From Nematocida parisii ERTm1 (Eukaryota; Microsporidia), in contig NW_013524648.1 of assembly GCF_000250985.1 (NCBI RefSeq), forward strand, positions 248,001 to 312,000: a stretch of 64,000 nucleotides of DNA, in the 5' to 3' direction. The stretch's first letter is position 1, and each line of letters begins with the position of its first letter. The translations under genes and the position numbers were made by a program. Shown here one piece after another: positions 9,747 through 19,771 of this stretch. Below the pieces are notes generated by a model. It worked only from the letters and a program-made list of their open reading frames with translations, had not been told where the DNA came from and ran no database searches.

Positions 9747-10225
9747 CCCCGTATACTGTCTATTTAGTTTTACACTATAATATACCCAAAATTAGTCTAT
9801 ATAATTGAATAAACTTAATCTATACCTACAATACAAAATATTTAATCCAATATGCCTCAAATCACACTATATCTACCATGTATCATAGCATGTCTAATCA
9901 GTTACATACCATTTAACATAAAATACATATTTTTATTCTTCTTATTCACTTGGTTATATTTTTAAAACTCTTAATATCTTCTAAGGATAAATAATTTTAA
10001 TATTTTTATTAAACTGTATTTATTATAGCAGACATCTAAAATCGAATTAAAATCTATTTTAAGAATATAACCCGAATAAATCCTTGTTATACATAAAATA
10101 ATAACCCGAAATTTTAAATTATATAAGAGAAGATTAATATTAATTTTTGATAAATCATAACTAATTCACATTTTATTATATACAGAAACTCATTGCATAA
10201 CTAGAAATTTGATCCTTATTAATAT
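9747..10225. other. Intergenic, very AT-rich, two AACCCGAA octamers
   Basis: About 480 bases between the 3' ends of convergent genes. No gene is supported. Two copies of AACCCGAA lie at 10069-10076 and 10103-10110, each preceded by TA-rich sequence. See the octamer finding. Confidence 0.5.
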
Positions 10226-10846
10226 TTATTCTAGAGTCCAAACATACTGTAAATAAGCGCTAAAAATATGTGCAGTAATGTGTAAAGCACTACACATAAA
10301 AAGACTTAGGTATAGCATAAGAAAAGGCCCTGCCAGTGCTTGAATGACATAATGCTTCATATACATTTTTTTAAATAATAGAGCCATTCCTATAGAAATA
10401 AGCATACACATGGAAAAATACGTATATATTTCCACTATGCTATATTTTAATGTGTTTATCTGATATGTGATTATAATGAAAATAAGCAGTAATGAAAATC
10501 CCCAACCAGTAAATCCTAAAACATACGAGTGTTTGTTTATGAAAAGTTGGGGAATTCTGTTTGTATATTTATTATTAGTTCTGTGCAGTATTAGAAGAGC
10601 ATAAAAATAAAAAATACACTGCATAATATAAAATACAAAATATTTTAAATTATTGGATTTAACTGCATAAATAGTGTCAATCGCATTGTAAAAGGCTCCT
10701 TCCTGCATTAATACAGATACAACCCCTATGGAAAAGTATGCAAATATTGTGATGTAGATGGTTATTGTATGCGTTAATGTATCTAATGGGGGCTTTTCGG
10801 GTTGTGATGAAATTTCCTGGCATTCGTGCTTAATTAGACTGGGCAT
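10226..10846 (-). CDS. Small polytopic membrane protein, unknown
   Basis: 206 residues from a clear ATG. After a hydrophilic N-terminus (~25 residues) there are five or six hydrophobic segments (around 29-48, 70-92, 110-130, 134-156, 170-188), separated by short charged loops. No transporter signature was recognised. It belongs to the same general type as the membrane proteins at 17356 and 18953 (short, Ile/Phe/Tyr-rich, isolated in AT-rich accessory DNA), although I see no convincing alignment between them. Confidence 0.6.
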   Translation of the reverse strand: MPSLIKHECQEISSQPEKPPLDTLTHTITIYITIFAYFSIGVVSVLMQEGAFYNAIDTIYAVKSNNLKYFVFYIMQCIFYFYALLILHRTNNKYTNRIPQLFINKHSYVLGFTGWGFSLLLIFIIITYQINTLKYSIVEIYTYFSMCMLISIGMALLFKKMYMKHYVIQALAGPFLMLYLSLFMCSALHITAHIFSAYLQYVWTLE

Positions 10847-10919
10847 GCGTTGATTTAATAATTTTTATTTATGTTTAAAGTATGATTATTTATTAAATAT
10901 AATGTGTATATAATAGTAA

Positions 10920-11271
10920 TTTTTTTTTTTATCTTAAAACAGTTTATTGATATAAGTTTCGAGGGGCCTCGAACGGATGGACGTCGAGCGCCACACACTC
11001 TCTTCCTATTCTCTCTAAGCCGTTCCTCGTGCCCCTAGGGCGGCCGTAACAAGTTAATGTCTTTGACTGCTAGGGGTGGAGGAACGTGGCTTATAAAGTA
11101 GGACTTTATACGATCACTCCTCAATGGGATGATGGCACTGAGATAACGTGCCACCGCACGAGTAGTACTCACGCTACGGTCTACGCGCTGGGCCTTAGTT
11201 TCGGGATAGTCCCGGAACAGAGTCCTCCATGCGTGTTTAGGTAACTTCCCCCTAAGAAGCGCATTGACCAA
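10920..11271 (-). mobile_element. GC-rich island, probable 3' fragment of a polyadenylated retroelement
   Basis: This stretch is far richer in G+C than its surroundings. Read on the minus strand it ends with AATAAA (10943-10948), a 12-base spacer and an uninterrupted run of 11 A (10920-10930), which is what a reverse-transcribed polyadenylated RNA leaves. At the other end (about 11271) the composition drops abruptly to AT-rich host DNA, as for a 5'-truncated insertion. It encodes a basic open frame of ~78 residues on the minus strand but no recognised domain. It does not match the LTR element at 20-21.8 kb by eye. It could be the 3' end of a non-LTR retrotransposon or a retrocopied transcript. 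Confidence 0.5.
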
Positions 11272-12857
11272 ATTCTTTCATATGTGTTATTATGCCGAGT
11301 GATTCTAACTTATTAGAAAAACTCATGTAGTTGCTATATGTGAATTGGTTGTATGTTTGTATATTCACAGTACGCATATTAGTCCAAATATAATACTTTT
11401 CTTCTTTAACTATTCGGGTTATTTTAAATTTCAATAGACCATAAATTACTATCAACCCAATCACTCTGTAGTTTAAAGATGTTCTAGAAGAAATAACCAA
11501 TAAGCTTTAAAAATAAAGCATTTATATTAGAATTGCCTGAGTCCCCCCATTCTACATACTCAAATATATTTAGACTGGTCTATATAATTTCAAAATATAT
11601 CTGGGAAACCCTTTGACCAGTCTCTTTCCTTGCTGTATACATAATCTCATTGGAGGATGCAGTGCTGTATTTTGCTTAAGTTAAAATTTCTATACACATC
11701 ATTTAACATATGAACATGCATGCATTGTCCTATGTTTTAGTGTTTTTGATTGGATGCACTTCTACCCATTCCCTCTGGTATTCTATTTTTTAAGCATAAT
11801 ACTATGCTTATTGCATATAGAAATAAAACTAGTACATTAAGCAAATACTTTTTATTGGCATAGTCTATTTATAGTTCCGTGCTATATTTTTATTTATTCT
11901 TTCTATACATACCATAACCAATCTTGTTTACACTGAATATTGTATAGAACCAGACCTTCTTAATAAACTTATCAGAGAAGTAGGTGCCATTTCATAATTC
12001 TTATAAAGTTGTCTCTCTTTAGTTAAAAGTTTACTATATGTGAGTATCTATACTGTTTTTGGATCTCATTGAATATAATACTGTTTGTTTCTGTTATATG
12101 GGCCTGTTGTAATAATTTATTTGTCCTAAGTATATGCCGTTTCTCCTCTATTATTCATGCTTTATTACCAATTTTATGATAGCAAATGAATTTTTCTATT
12201 AAATGTTTCAAATTCTAGAAATAAAATATGTTCACTTTTTATATGGAAATATTTGATTGAATATGAGTTTATTACAAGAAGAATAGAAAAATAAAAAAGA
12301 ATTTAACTATTTTATAATAAACTACACTAAAAGTATACAATATAACAAAACATGAAAATAGCCTATAAATAACCCGATATAAAAAGATCAAAAACAATAT
12401 AACCATGCGCTGGCATATCATATCAATTAAAGAACATTGAAAAAAACAGCTGTAATCCAAAGAGAAAGTTAAATAAACTATTTTTTATTAAATTAGTGGA
12501 TCATAATCAGTTTAGATTAATTTCAAAGAGATGGAATATATCTATAATCTAGTTGTATATTTTAATATAAATATATTAAATTTTCTTTGCATTCTATGTA
12601 AAGAAAAAATAATTATACTTTTAATAAATCATGTTTATACTATGTTTTATAAATAGGCAACCATTAAAAAATTAGCTAGAAACTGTATTTCAGACTATTA
12701 ATGCGGACTAAAACAAAGAGTAACAAATAAAGTACTAGAACGCTTATTATATCAATATAAACTGCATAATTAAGTAACACAGACAACAAATATGATATAT
12801 ACCTAAGTATTTTTCTTAATTTGTGAAGTTTTTCTTATTATATTTTTACAGTTTATG
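11272..12857. other. Long AT-rich accessory stretch without a supported gene
   Basis: About 1.6 kb, mostly A and T. The first ~230 bases (minus strand) hold a short open frame whose only ATGs are internal and which runs into the GC-rich island; it may be the remnant of a gene cut by that insertion. The part 11480-11650 resembles 15950-16110 (see findings). An AACCCGAA octamer lies on the minus strand at 11413-11420. Nothing else can be called. Confidence 0.4.
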
Positions 12858-15827
12858 TTAAGTAATTGGTTTTTTTAGTTGTTTTAAGCGTGATTTTTGA
12901 GTAATGCGGTCGGTATTAATTAAAGAACTTAAAATATCATAGTGGATACCATATTTACAGCCGTTATAATTATTATCTCTTATATATAGAATTCCTTCAT
13001 CACTTTGTTTAATTTCTTCTAGTTTACTATTTTGAATAGCACTTGAAACATCTTTTAGAATAAACTTTGGATCATAGTCCTTTTTATAGAGTTTTCTCAT
13101 TGAAATAGGATCGATTATTTCATCTTTTGTATTTTTATCCACTAAATACGCATTCATTCTTTCTAAAAGATCTTTCATAGTCAGACAAAAAACAGAGCTG
13201 GTTTTATAATCAACCTCTGCATGGCTTTTATAGAAGCAGTGTCCATATAATGCTGTATTAAGAGAAGGATTTTTGCGCTGTAGCATGTCAATGAAAGAAA
13301 CATGGGCAGGTTGATTAATAACACCCATGCGCGTTCTTTCATCTCGTATTTTGCTGTCAAACTTGTATGTTGTGTACTCATAGACGCTTTCATAAATTCT
13401 TGTATTCCAAGTTATATTTACATTTGAAGTATTCTCATCTATTCCCTGTTGAATATTCATGCAGTAACACTGTGGGTCTTCATAGAAGTCTGTTGAATTT
13501 CGTATAAAGAAGTCACTATAGTAGTGTTTAATAGCATAATTTAGATCACTTTCTTTCATGTGTCTTTTAATCTCTGACAATATTGAATCATCAGTCTGTG
13601 AATTGGAAGATCTTGAATCACTATTAAAAGGGGGAGTAGTATAAACCTCTGTATAGTCAATTGGTGTTAAGTCTTTATATTCGCCCAATCTAAATACATT
13701 ATAATTAATGTTATTCTCGTCATAAGGCCCAAGCGCAGCGCCAGAAACCATAATCCTAGGAAGAAACAGTGGGATTCTTATTTTATCCATATTATCATCC
13801 TTAACATTATTTTTTACTTCTGATGAATACACAAACTGTGCAAAACAGAACTCGGTTTCATAGATATTTTCTTTTATGCAATAGAATACCATATTGCAGT
13901 TTTCACTTTCTATTGTCTGTACTGTTTTGTTTAAATTAGATTCTTCAGTCATTATTGACCAGGTTTTATTCTGCTTGCTGTACTTAAATGGGTATATGCA
14001 CCCACTCTTACCATATTTTGTGGCATCCTTTATATTGATGGCTCGTTCAAGATAATTTATTATGTCTTTAATTGTATGAAACTGATAGTTTTTAATTGTA
14101 CCATTTTTTTGTCTATATATGTAGTAGGGAAGATGAACCATTGTAACCGTATGCCACACATTATCTACAAATTGCACATGATAGTGGTCTTTTATGGTTA
14201 GTAATGGGTTATTTTCAGCAATCGATCCAAAGTCTGTGAGGTTTATTACTACAAAATTCGGGTTAAGCATACTATTTTCTGCTATACATATATTTTTTAT
14301 CTTTGCGGTAAATTTAAAGTGTTTTTGAGCCATCACACTATTTACACCTAAAATTTTACTATGTGATCGAAACATGCACATGTTATTTATATGAATAAGC
14401 GGAGTTCTATTTATAATGACACATTTCTGGCTTGATTTTAATCTATACGATACTCCATAATAGGTATAAAAGAGTCTAACCGTATTAAGCACTAGATTGT
14501 ATACGTCTACTGTATTGAAGTTTTTTATGAGTTTACCAATATTTCTAGGCAATTTAATTTGTTTAATTTCATTATATGACTTTTCTGCTAATATTTCATC
14601 TTTCTGTGCAGTGTGTATAAGATATGATATAATAGGACATGTATGCGGCAGCTCTTTCTTTAAATCATTTAAATACTCGTTTATATTGTCACTTTCGCCA
14701 TTACACATTATTTCTTTTTTAAACTCATTAATTGCACTCACTGACATTTTATAGAAGTCTTCGTATACCTCTGGTATTAAAAGAATGGCGTTCAACTTTT
14801 TTTTAAGCTGTATATCCTTCTCTTTTCCTTTTATATTGATTTGTCTATCTATGCCACTACAACAGCAGTATAAATTTACTTCTTTATTCAGCCAAATATC
14901 ACCGAGGCTTTCTCTTTTCTTTTTAGTATGTATGTAGTTATGATATCGATTTATAGCTGGCATATGTATTTTATTATAATAAACTAGATCATTTAGAAAT
15001 CCAATATAGAATAATGGGTTGGGCATTCTTTTGTCGGGGTCGGTTTTCATCATATTTTGAAGTATGCGCTTTAGTAGAAGAAACTTACTATTTATATTTT
15101 TAACCATAGTCCAAATATCTGTTTTTGCATCACTATTCCAGTTTTTAATTGCCTCCATTGTTTTGCTGTCTACTTTGTTTGATCTAAGGCACCCAGTTGA
15201 ACTTAAAAACACTGCCTTATCAATATTTTCGATGTAGCTAGTATAATTTCGTATAATATACCTGTGCTCGAGCTTACGTGAATATGGCATAGTGTTTATA
15301 GTCGACTTAGTTGTAGAATCCACTTTAAGTGGATTGATAGTAATAGATGAAATTGGTCTCAAAGTTGCCCTTGAAGGTGAATCTGATGTTAGTTCTGGAT
15401 TTAGATATATTGTTGAAACATTTGCATCGTTTCCTGTATCATCAGAATCATAGCTGTCTACATACCTATAATAAAACTCTTGAATATTGCTAGAAGATGC
15501 AGTATTGGCATTTGCGTCATGGAATGATTTAAATGCATTATATATATTCAAAGACGGATCGGCTATTTGTATAGGCTGAATATCCATAGTATGTGATACA
15601 TAATTAGTGTTATAACATGTATTTCTTACTATTGGCAACTCTTTTGACTTTGCACTAGTATTTAGAACTGAAATTATGCTTCTCGAAGAGTGTGCTCTAT
15701 TATATGGCCAGTTGCTGTCTTTTTTTCTATCTTGTTTACACTCTGGTTTAAAGTTTGAACAAATTACTATTTCTACACATATATACAGTAGTCTAAATAT
15801 AAAGAATTTCTTTCTTAATTTCTTCAT
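12858..15827 (-). CDS. Large secreted protein, member 1 of a three-gene paralogous family
   Basis: 989 residues from the ATG at 15825-15827. A GTG three codons upstream is ignored. The N-terminus MKKLRKKFFIFRLLYICVEIV is a basic-hydrophobic signal peptide, ending near CSN. Residues ~30-200 are polar and variable. From ~270 onward the protein aligns with the genes at 58946 and 62490. Shared landmarks are a LGDI-x-L/I-x-K-E/D block, IPEVYED, HYHVQ followed by H-x-P-Y/F, YPFKY-x-x-x-x-KTWS, a FAQF segment, RIPLFLP, YYSDF, CYAMNIQQ and, near the end, GIHYDIL. No enzyme motif was recognised. An expanded, signal-peptide-bearing, fast-evolving family is typical of host-exposed proteins in Nematocida. 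Secretion is inferred from the signal peptide only. A dyad motif lies 65 bases upstream of the start. Confidence 0.8.
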   Translation of the reverse strand: MKKLRKKFFIFRLLYICVEIVICSNFKPECKQDRKKDSNWPYNRAHSSRSIISVLNTSAKSKELPIVRNTCYNTNYVSHTMDIQPIQIADPSLNIYNAFKSFHDANANTASSSNIQEFYYRYVDSYDSDDTGNDANVSTIYLNPELTSDSPSRATLRPISSITINPLKVDSTTKSTINTMPYSRKLEHRYIIRNYTSYIENIDKAVFLSSTGCLRSNKVDSKTMEAIKNWNSDAKTDIWTMVKNINSKFLLLKRILQNMMKTDPDKRMPNPLFYIGFLNDLVYYNKIHMPAINRYHNYIHTKKKRESLGDIWLNKEVNLYCCCSGIDRQINIKGKEKDIQLKKKLNAILLIPEVYEDFYKMSVSAINEFKKEIMCNGESDNINEYLNDLKKELPHTCPIISYLIHTAQKDEILAEKSYNEIKQIKLPRNIGKLIKNFNTVDVYNLVLNTVRLFYTYYGVSYRLKSSQKCVIINRTPLIHINNMCMFRSHSKILGVNSVMAQKHFKFTAKIKNICIAENSMLNPNFVVINLTDFGSIAENNPLLTIKDHYHVQFVDNVWHTVTMVHLPYYIYRQKNGTIKNYQFHTIKDIINYLERAINIKDATKYGKSGCIYPFKYSKQNKTWSIMTEESNLNKTVQTIESENCNMVFYCIKENIYETEFCFAQFVYSSEVKNNVKDDNMDKIRIPLFLPRIMVSGAALGPYDENNINYNVFRLGEYKDLTPIDYTEVYTTPPFNSDSRSSNSQTDDSILSEIKRHMKESDLNYAIKHYYSDFFIRNSTDFYEDPQCYCMNIQQGIDENTSNVNITWNTRIYESVYEYTTYKFDSKIRDERTRMGVINQPAHVSFIDMLQRKNPSLNTALYGHCFYKSHAEVDYKTSSVFCLTMKDLLERMNAYLVDKNTKDEIIDPISMRKLYKKDYDPKFILKDVSSAIQNSKLEEIKQSDEGILYIRDNNYNGCKYGIHYDILSSLINTDRITQKSRLKQLKKPIT

Positions 15828-15891
15828 ATTACACACAAATTTTAATAAACTATATCTTCTTATATAGTTTGAAGTATTTTATGGTTTGTAA

Positions 15892-15930
15892 GGCATAAAT
15901 AATATTTTATTTTTAATAAATTATGCATAG
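15892..15930 (-). promoter_or_regulatory. AT-rich dyad motif, copy 1
   Basis: On the minus strand, which is the sense of the downstream family gene, the copy begins CTATGCATAATTTATTAAAA and ends TTATTTATGCC, followed by TTACA. The ends form an imperfect dyad (GGCATAA / TTATGC). It lies 65 bases upstream of the ATG at 15827. Four similar copies occur in the window, all in the same orientation relative to the next downstream gene. Promoter element or small repeat; the function is an inference. Confidence 0.55.
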
Positions 15931-16170
15931 TTCACATGGTTTATAGATACTTCAAGAAGAAACAACCAATTAGCTAAACAAGAACATATATTTTTATTTA
16001 AAATTTTCTAGCGGCACGTATTCTATATATTTCATTATATTTAGACCCATCTATTTGATATTTTGAGAATCATTGAGTAGTTTCTCTTTCTGTATACAGC
16101 ATATTATTCAAAAACAGTACATTCCCACCACATATTATAAATGTAGTAGATGACTAATAAAGATGTTCTT
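15931..16170. other. AT-rich flank of the assembly gap
   Basis: AT-rich sequence with recognisable similarity to 11480-11650: an agaagaaacaaccaattagc-like stretch, then ATATTTAGAC, then CTTTCTGTATAC. It ends at a run of N. An ATG at 16153 opens only a few codons before the gap, so no gene can be claimed. Confidence 0.4.
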
Positions 16171-16861
16171 NNNNNNNNNNNNNNNNNNNNNNNNNNNNNN
16201 NNNNNNNNNNNNNNNNNNNNNNNNNNNNNNNNNNNNNNNNNNNNNNNNNNNNNNNNNNNNNNNNNNNNNNNNNNNNNNNNNNNNNNNNNNNNNNNNNNNN
16301 NNNNNNNNNNNNNNNNNNNNNNNNNNNNNNNNNNNNNNNNNNNNNNNNNNNNNNNNNNNNNNNNNNNNNNNNNNNNNNNNNNNNNNNNNNNNNNNNNNNN
16401 NNNNNNNNNNNNNNNNNNNNNNNNNNNNNNNNNNNNNNNNNNNNNNNNNNNNNNNNNNNNNNNNNNNNNNNNNNNNNNNNNNNNNNNNNNNNNNNNNNNN
16501 NNNNNNNNNNNNNNNNNNNNNNNNNNNNNNNNNNNNNNNNNNNNNNNNNNNNNNNNNNNNNNNNNNNNNNNNNNNNNNNNNNNNNNNNNNNNNNNNNNNN
16601 NNNNNNNNNNNNNNNNNNNNNNNNNNNNNNNNNNNNNNNNNNNNNNNNNNNNNNNNNNNNNNNNNNNNNNNNNNNNNNNNNNNNNNNNNNNNNNNNNNNN
16701 NNNNNNNNNNNNNNNNNNNNNNNNNNNNNNNNNNNNNNNNNNNNNNNNNNNNNNNNNNNNNNNNNNNNNNNNNNNNNNNNNNNNNNNNNNNNNNNNNNNN
16801 NNNNNNNNNNNNNNNNNNNNNNNNNNNNNNNNNNNNNNNNNNNNNNNNNNNNNNNNNNNNN
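16171..16861. other. Assembly gap (691 N)
   Basis: All bases are N. Any frame spanning it is meaningless. The gap sits in repeat-rich accessory DNA, so an unassembled repeat or gene-family member may be hidden here. Confidence 1.
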
Positions 16862-17355
16862 AATAAAATTAAAAAAATATCCCGTCAGAAAAAAATGAGA
16901 AAAGTATAATTAGAGTATAATTAGTCAATGTATGGCTGTGTATAGTAGTAATAGAACATGAAGAGAATATATAAGGCTTTAGATTAAGCATATGCTATAT
17001 GCACTGCCATATACCTATAATTTTATGCAACGTATATAATTAAACTTATATAAATATGCCCGTTTACTTCATATAATCCATAGTATGTATCCATGTATAA
17101 AAAACTCGTGTGAAATTTCTGGTTAGTTTATAAATATGCTTAAATAGACATCATTCTAGTAATTAACGCTTATTTATTGCTAGTCATTATATAACTCATA
17201 ATTTTATGCCAAATTTAATTAAATAATTGCTGTATTATAATTACTAAAAGTATGATACATTATTAATGAAAGTCAATTATAAGCCTTTAAAGGGAATTTT
17301 TATAGTGGGATAGATTCTTCCATGTTTATGGATACCTTAGATGTGTTTTTATAAC
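16862..17355. other. Intergenic, AT-rich, no gene seen
   Basis: Nearly 500 bases right of the gap. No open frame of note, no RNA gene. It contains the 3' end of the membrane-protein gene that starts at 18147. Confidence 0.4.
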
Positions 17356-18147
17356 TTAATGTTCTAGGTGTCTATGGTAATGTAAAATAGTAAAGAATTC
17401 TCGTGTTTGCATTTTAAGATAGCAGAGGATAGAGAAAATATTTGTTATAAGTATAATTGTAAGATTAATCCCAATTATCACCTCAATTATTGAGCTATTA
17501 TTTGTATAGTTTATTATAATATTTAGGATTTCATCTATTACAATATAATAAAAAGTAATAAACATGACTAGAATTATAGGCTTGTTATCAATATCACCAT
17601 AGCGAAACATACTAAAATATACAACTCTTTGCATGATATTCACTATAACACAAAAAAGAAATATAACTGCCATAGGAAATAGAAACAATATTAAAGTACA
17701 GAGGACGGGTGACTTGCATATAACTAATGAAAAAGATATTAAAATCATTTGAAATTTAACGATATAATAGAATGTTATAATCGAGCTAGATATCATGATA
17801 GGCATGTTTATAACCAATTTCAAATAATAAACTATATTGCTTTTTAGGCCAAAATATGCAATAGCGTTAAAGAATATACTATGCCACACATATAGAGAAT
17901 ATGCCAGTGAAACTATTAGATGTAAAATCGATAGTGTACTTAAACTATTTCCAAATAATTGAAGCACGTTGCTACATTTCGAAAACTCTTGAAAATTTAT
18001 CTCTTTCATATATAAGTGCCAAGATTTGTTACTTATTCTAAATAACATATTATTCACATTGAATATTTTAACTAGCGCTGCTGCTAATTGTATGATAGAA
18101 TCGTTTAACTTGTTTAATAGAGATATATTTGTTTCCATAACTGGCAT
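17356..18147 (-). CDS. Polytopic membrane protein, unknown
   Basis: 263 residues from the ATG at 18145-18147 (MPVMETNISLL). A GTG two codons upstream is not used. The first ~65 residues are amphipathic. Six or so hydrophobic segments follow (around 70-95, 105-125, 130-150, 150-175, 190-210, 220-245), and the C-terminus is His-rich (HYHRHLEH). No known transporter motif. It is in the same Ile/Phe/Tyr-rich style as the proteins at 10226 and 18953. Confidence 0.6.
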   Translation of the reverse strand: MPVMETNISLLNKLNDSIIQLAAALVKIFNVNNMLFRISNKSWHLYMKEINFQEFSKCSNVLQLFGNSLSTLSILHLIVSLAYSLYVWHSIFFNAIAYFGLKSNIVYYLKLVINMPIMISSSIITFYYIVKFQMILISFSLVICKSPVLCTLILFLFPMAVIFLFCVIVNIMQRVVYFSMFRYGDIDNKPIILVMFITFYYIVIDEILNIIINYTNNSSIIEVIIGINLTIILITNIFSILCYLKMQTREFFTILHYHRHLEH

Positions 18148-18952
18148 ACTCACGATCTTGTTGATTCAAAATTATTTTAAAGGTCAATTATTTACATCTT
18201 TTTATTTTCCATGAACACACAAGAGCCATATACACCTCAGCGGCAACATTGTCTCTTGTGAAACAATGAAACAGTTAGTAATATTAACATACTGGATGAT
18301 ACTGCATATCATGGTAGCATATTAGCCAATATTACGATATCTCATGTGTGCATATCATAATATCATGCGAAATAAACTATATAAGAGTTTTCAGAATTCA
18401 ATAAATATGAAGTTTTGTCATGGCATCTAGCAGCTCATATTCTAAAAAAGAGAGAAACAAGCTATATATAGAGAAACAAGAAAATCTTAATACGCCAAAG
18501 ATTATTTTACAAACTGTCATAAATATATTTATATAAAAACCGAATGACATACTATAAGAATAAAATAATAATAGAAACCCCATAAAATTTCGGGTTATGT
18601 TATAATCTGAAAGTGCGGTAGCACAACTTATATATGTTTAAAAAGAAAACCAGTATAAAAAAGCAGCAATAACTTCAAAATAATTCTAATATATAACAAA
18701 TTGTTTACTAATCCTCAAGCTTGGTCCGAAATATATAATAAGTGGCATAGGCTAGCAAAGTATGAATTAGTTTATATTGCCAATAAATTAAACTTAAGAT
18801 AAAATTTATTTAAATTTTTAATATTTATGCCGTCTGAGAGCAAACTTCAATATCTGAAATTTTATGATCTTGACATTTTTTTATTTCAATTAAAATCTGT
18901 TTATATCTGCAATCTTAACTACTTAAATAGTATATAGAATTTTTAAAACCAG
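18148..18952. other. Divergent intergenic region between two membrane-protein genes
   Basis: About 800 AT-rich bases. It holds one AACCCGAA octamer on the minus strand (18589-18596) and a weak, imperfect relative of the dyad motif near 18800-18832 (minus-strand GGCATAAAT followed by an A/T run). A short hydrophobic minus-strand open frame at 18398-18583 is listed separately. Confidence 0.4.
18398..18583 (-). CDS. Possible small membrane peptide (61 residues), doubtful
   Basis: It starts with ATG and encodes a strongly hydrophobic 61-residue peptide, MGFLLLFYSYSMSFGF..., with two potential membrane segments. The composition suits the neighbouring membrane proteins, so it may be a real small gene or a remnant of one. 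AT-rich DNA easily produces such frames by chance. There is no other support. Confidence 0.2.
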   Translation of the reverse strand: MGFLLLFYSYSMSFGFYINIFMTVCKIIFGVLRFSCFSIYSLFLSFLEYELLDAMTKLHIY

Positions 18953-19771
18953 ATGAAAAATACTGAAAATACAAAAATAGAAAACACCCAGAAAACAGAA
19001 TTTAGTACTCTAACTAAACTAGAATTACTTGAGAGAAAAAATATAGAAAATGGAGAGCGTAATGAAATGCCTACAAGTGGTATGTCTTTTTTGATTAATT
19101 TATATGAAAAGACAATCTTCTATACAAATTTAATGGTCTATATTATGCATATAAGTCTACTTGCATTGATTTTTCTTTCGATTCCTATTGCATATTTATT
19201 TCAAACAATATATTATAAACAGGACTCATTATTAGGATACCTTAAGATAGTATCTATTGGTGGAATAATTACGCTTGCCCATACCAGTATATATTTTGTG
19301 AATATAAAATGGAAGAACACGTATATATACACAGAATTTTTTATTATAGAAAAGTCATTCATATATATAAGCATAGCATTTAGTTTTATAATTATAACTG
19401 CTTTTATGTGCCTGGGCTTTTATTATTCTAACCCATTATCGAATAAAAAAATACTTATGGGCATGTTGGTATGTGTATCATCTGCTAAAGTACTCACTAC
19501 AATCGCTGAAATAATAGAAGCTCTTGCAATAGTTTTTTTAAGAAATATATTCAAAGAGGCTTTGTTTAATATGAAAATAGAAAATTCTCGATATAGAGAG
19601 ACATGCCTTGTTATTATAATTGGTTTGCTGGTTTTCATGTTTTTATGGGGGTTTTATTTATTTTTCTGTGCGAAAATATCTACTATCCAGTACAGAATTA
19701 TTTTAAATAATGGCTATGATAAATTTAGCCCAATATATAACGAGATTTGTGGGTCTATGTTAACACCATAA
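18953..19771 (+). CDS. Polytopic membrane protein, unknown
   Basis: 272 residues from ATG. A hydrophilic N-terminus of ~45 residues, rich in Thr, Glu and Lys, precedes about six hydrophobic segments (roughly 55-85, 98-118, 132-155, 162-190, 218-242). One longer soluble loop is centred on residues 190-215. No catalytic or transport signature is visible. It is transcribed divergently from the membrane-protein gene at 17356-18147, which may reflect duplication of a membrane-protein cluster, but the sequences are too diverged for me to align by eye. Confidence 0.6.
   Translation: MKNTENTKIENTQKTEFSTLTKLELLERKNIENGERNEMPTSGMSFLINLYEKTIFYTNLMVYIMHISLLALIFLSIPIAYLFQTIYYKQDSLLGYLKIVSIGGIITLAHTSIYFVNIKWKNTYIYTEFFIIEKSFIYISIAFSFIIITAFMCLGFYYSNPLSNKKILMGMLVCVSSAKVLTTIAEIIEALAIVFLRNIFKEALFNMKIENSRYRETCLVIIIGLLVFMFLWGFYLFFCAKISTIQYRIILNNGYDKFSPIYNEICGSMLTP

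Noticed and set aside
12272-12460. Minus-strand frame of 62 hydrophobic residues
   Set aside because: It is in AT-rich DNA without any supporting feature. Hydrophobic frames arise easily by chance at this composition.
16150-16909. Frames running through the 16171-16861 gap
   Set aside because: They consist of N only. There is no real sequence evidence.
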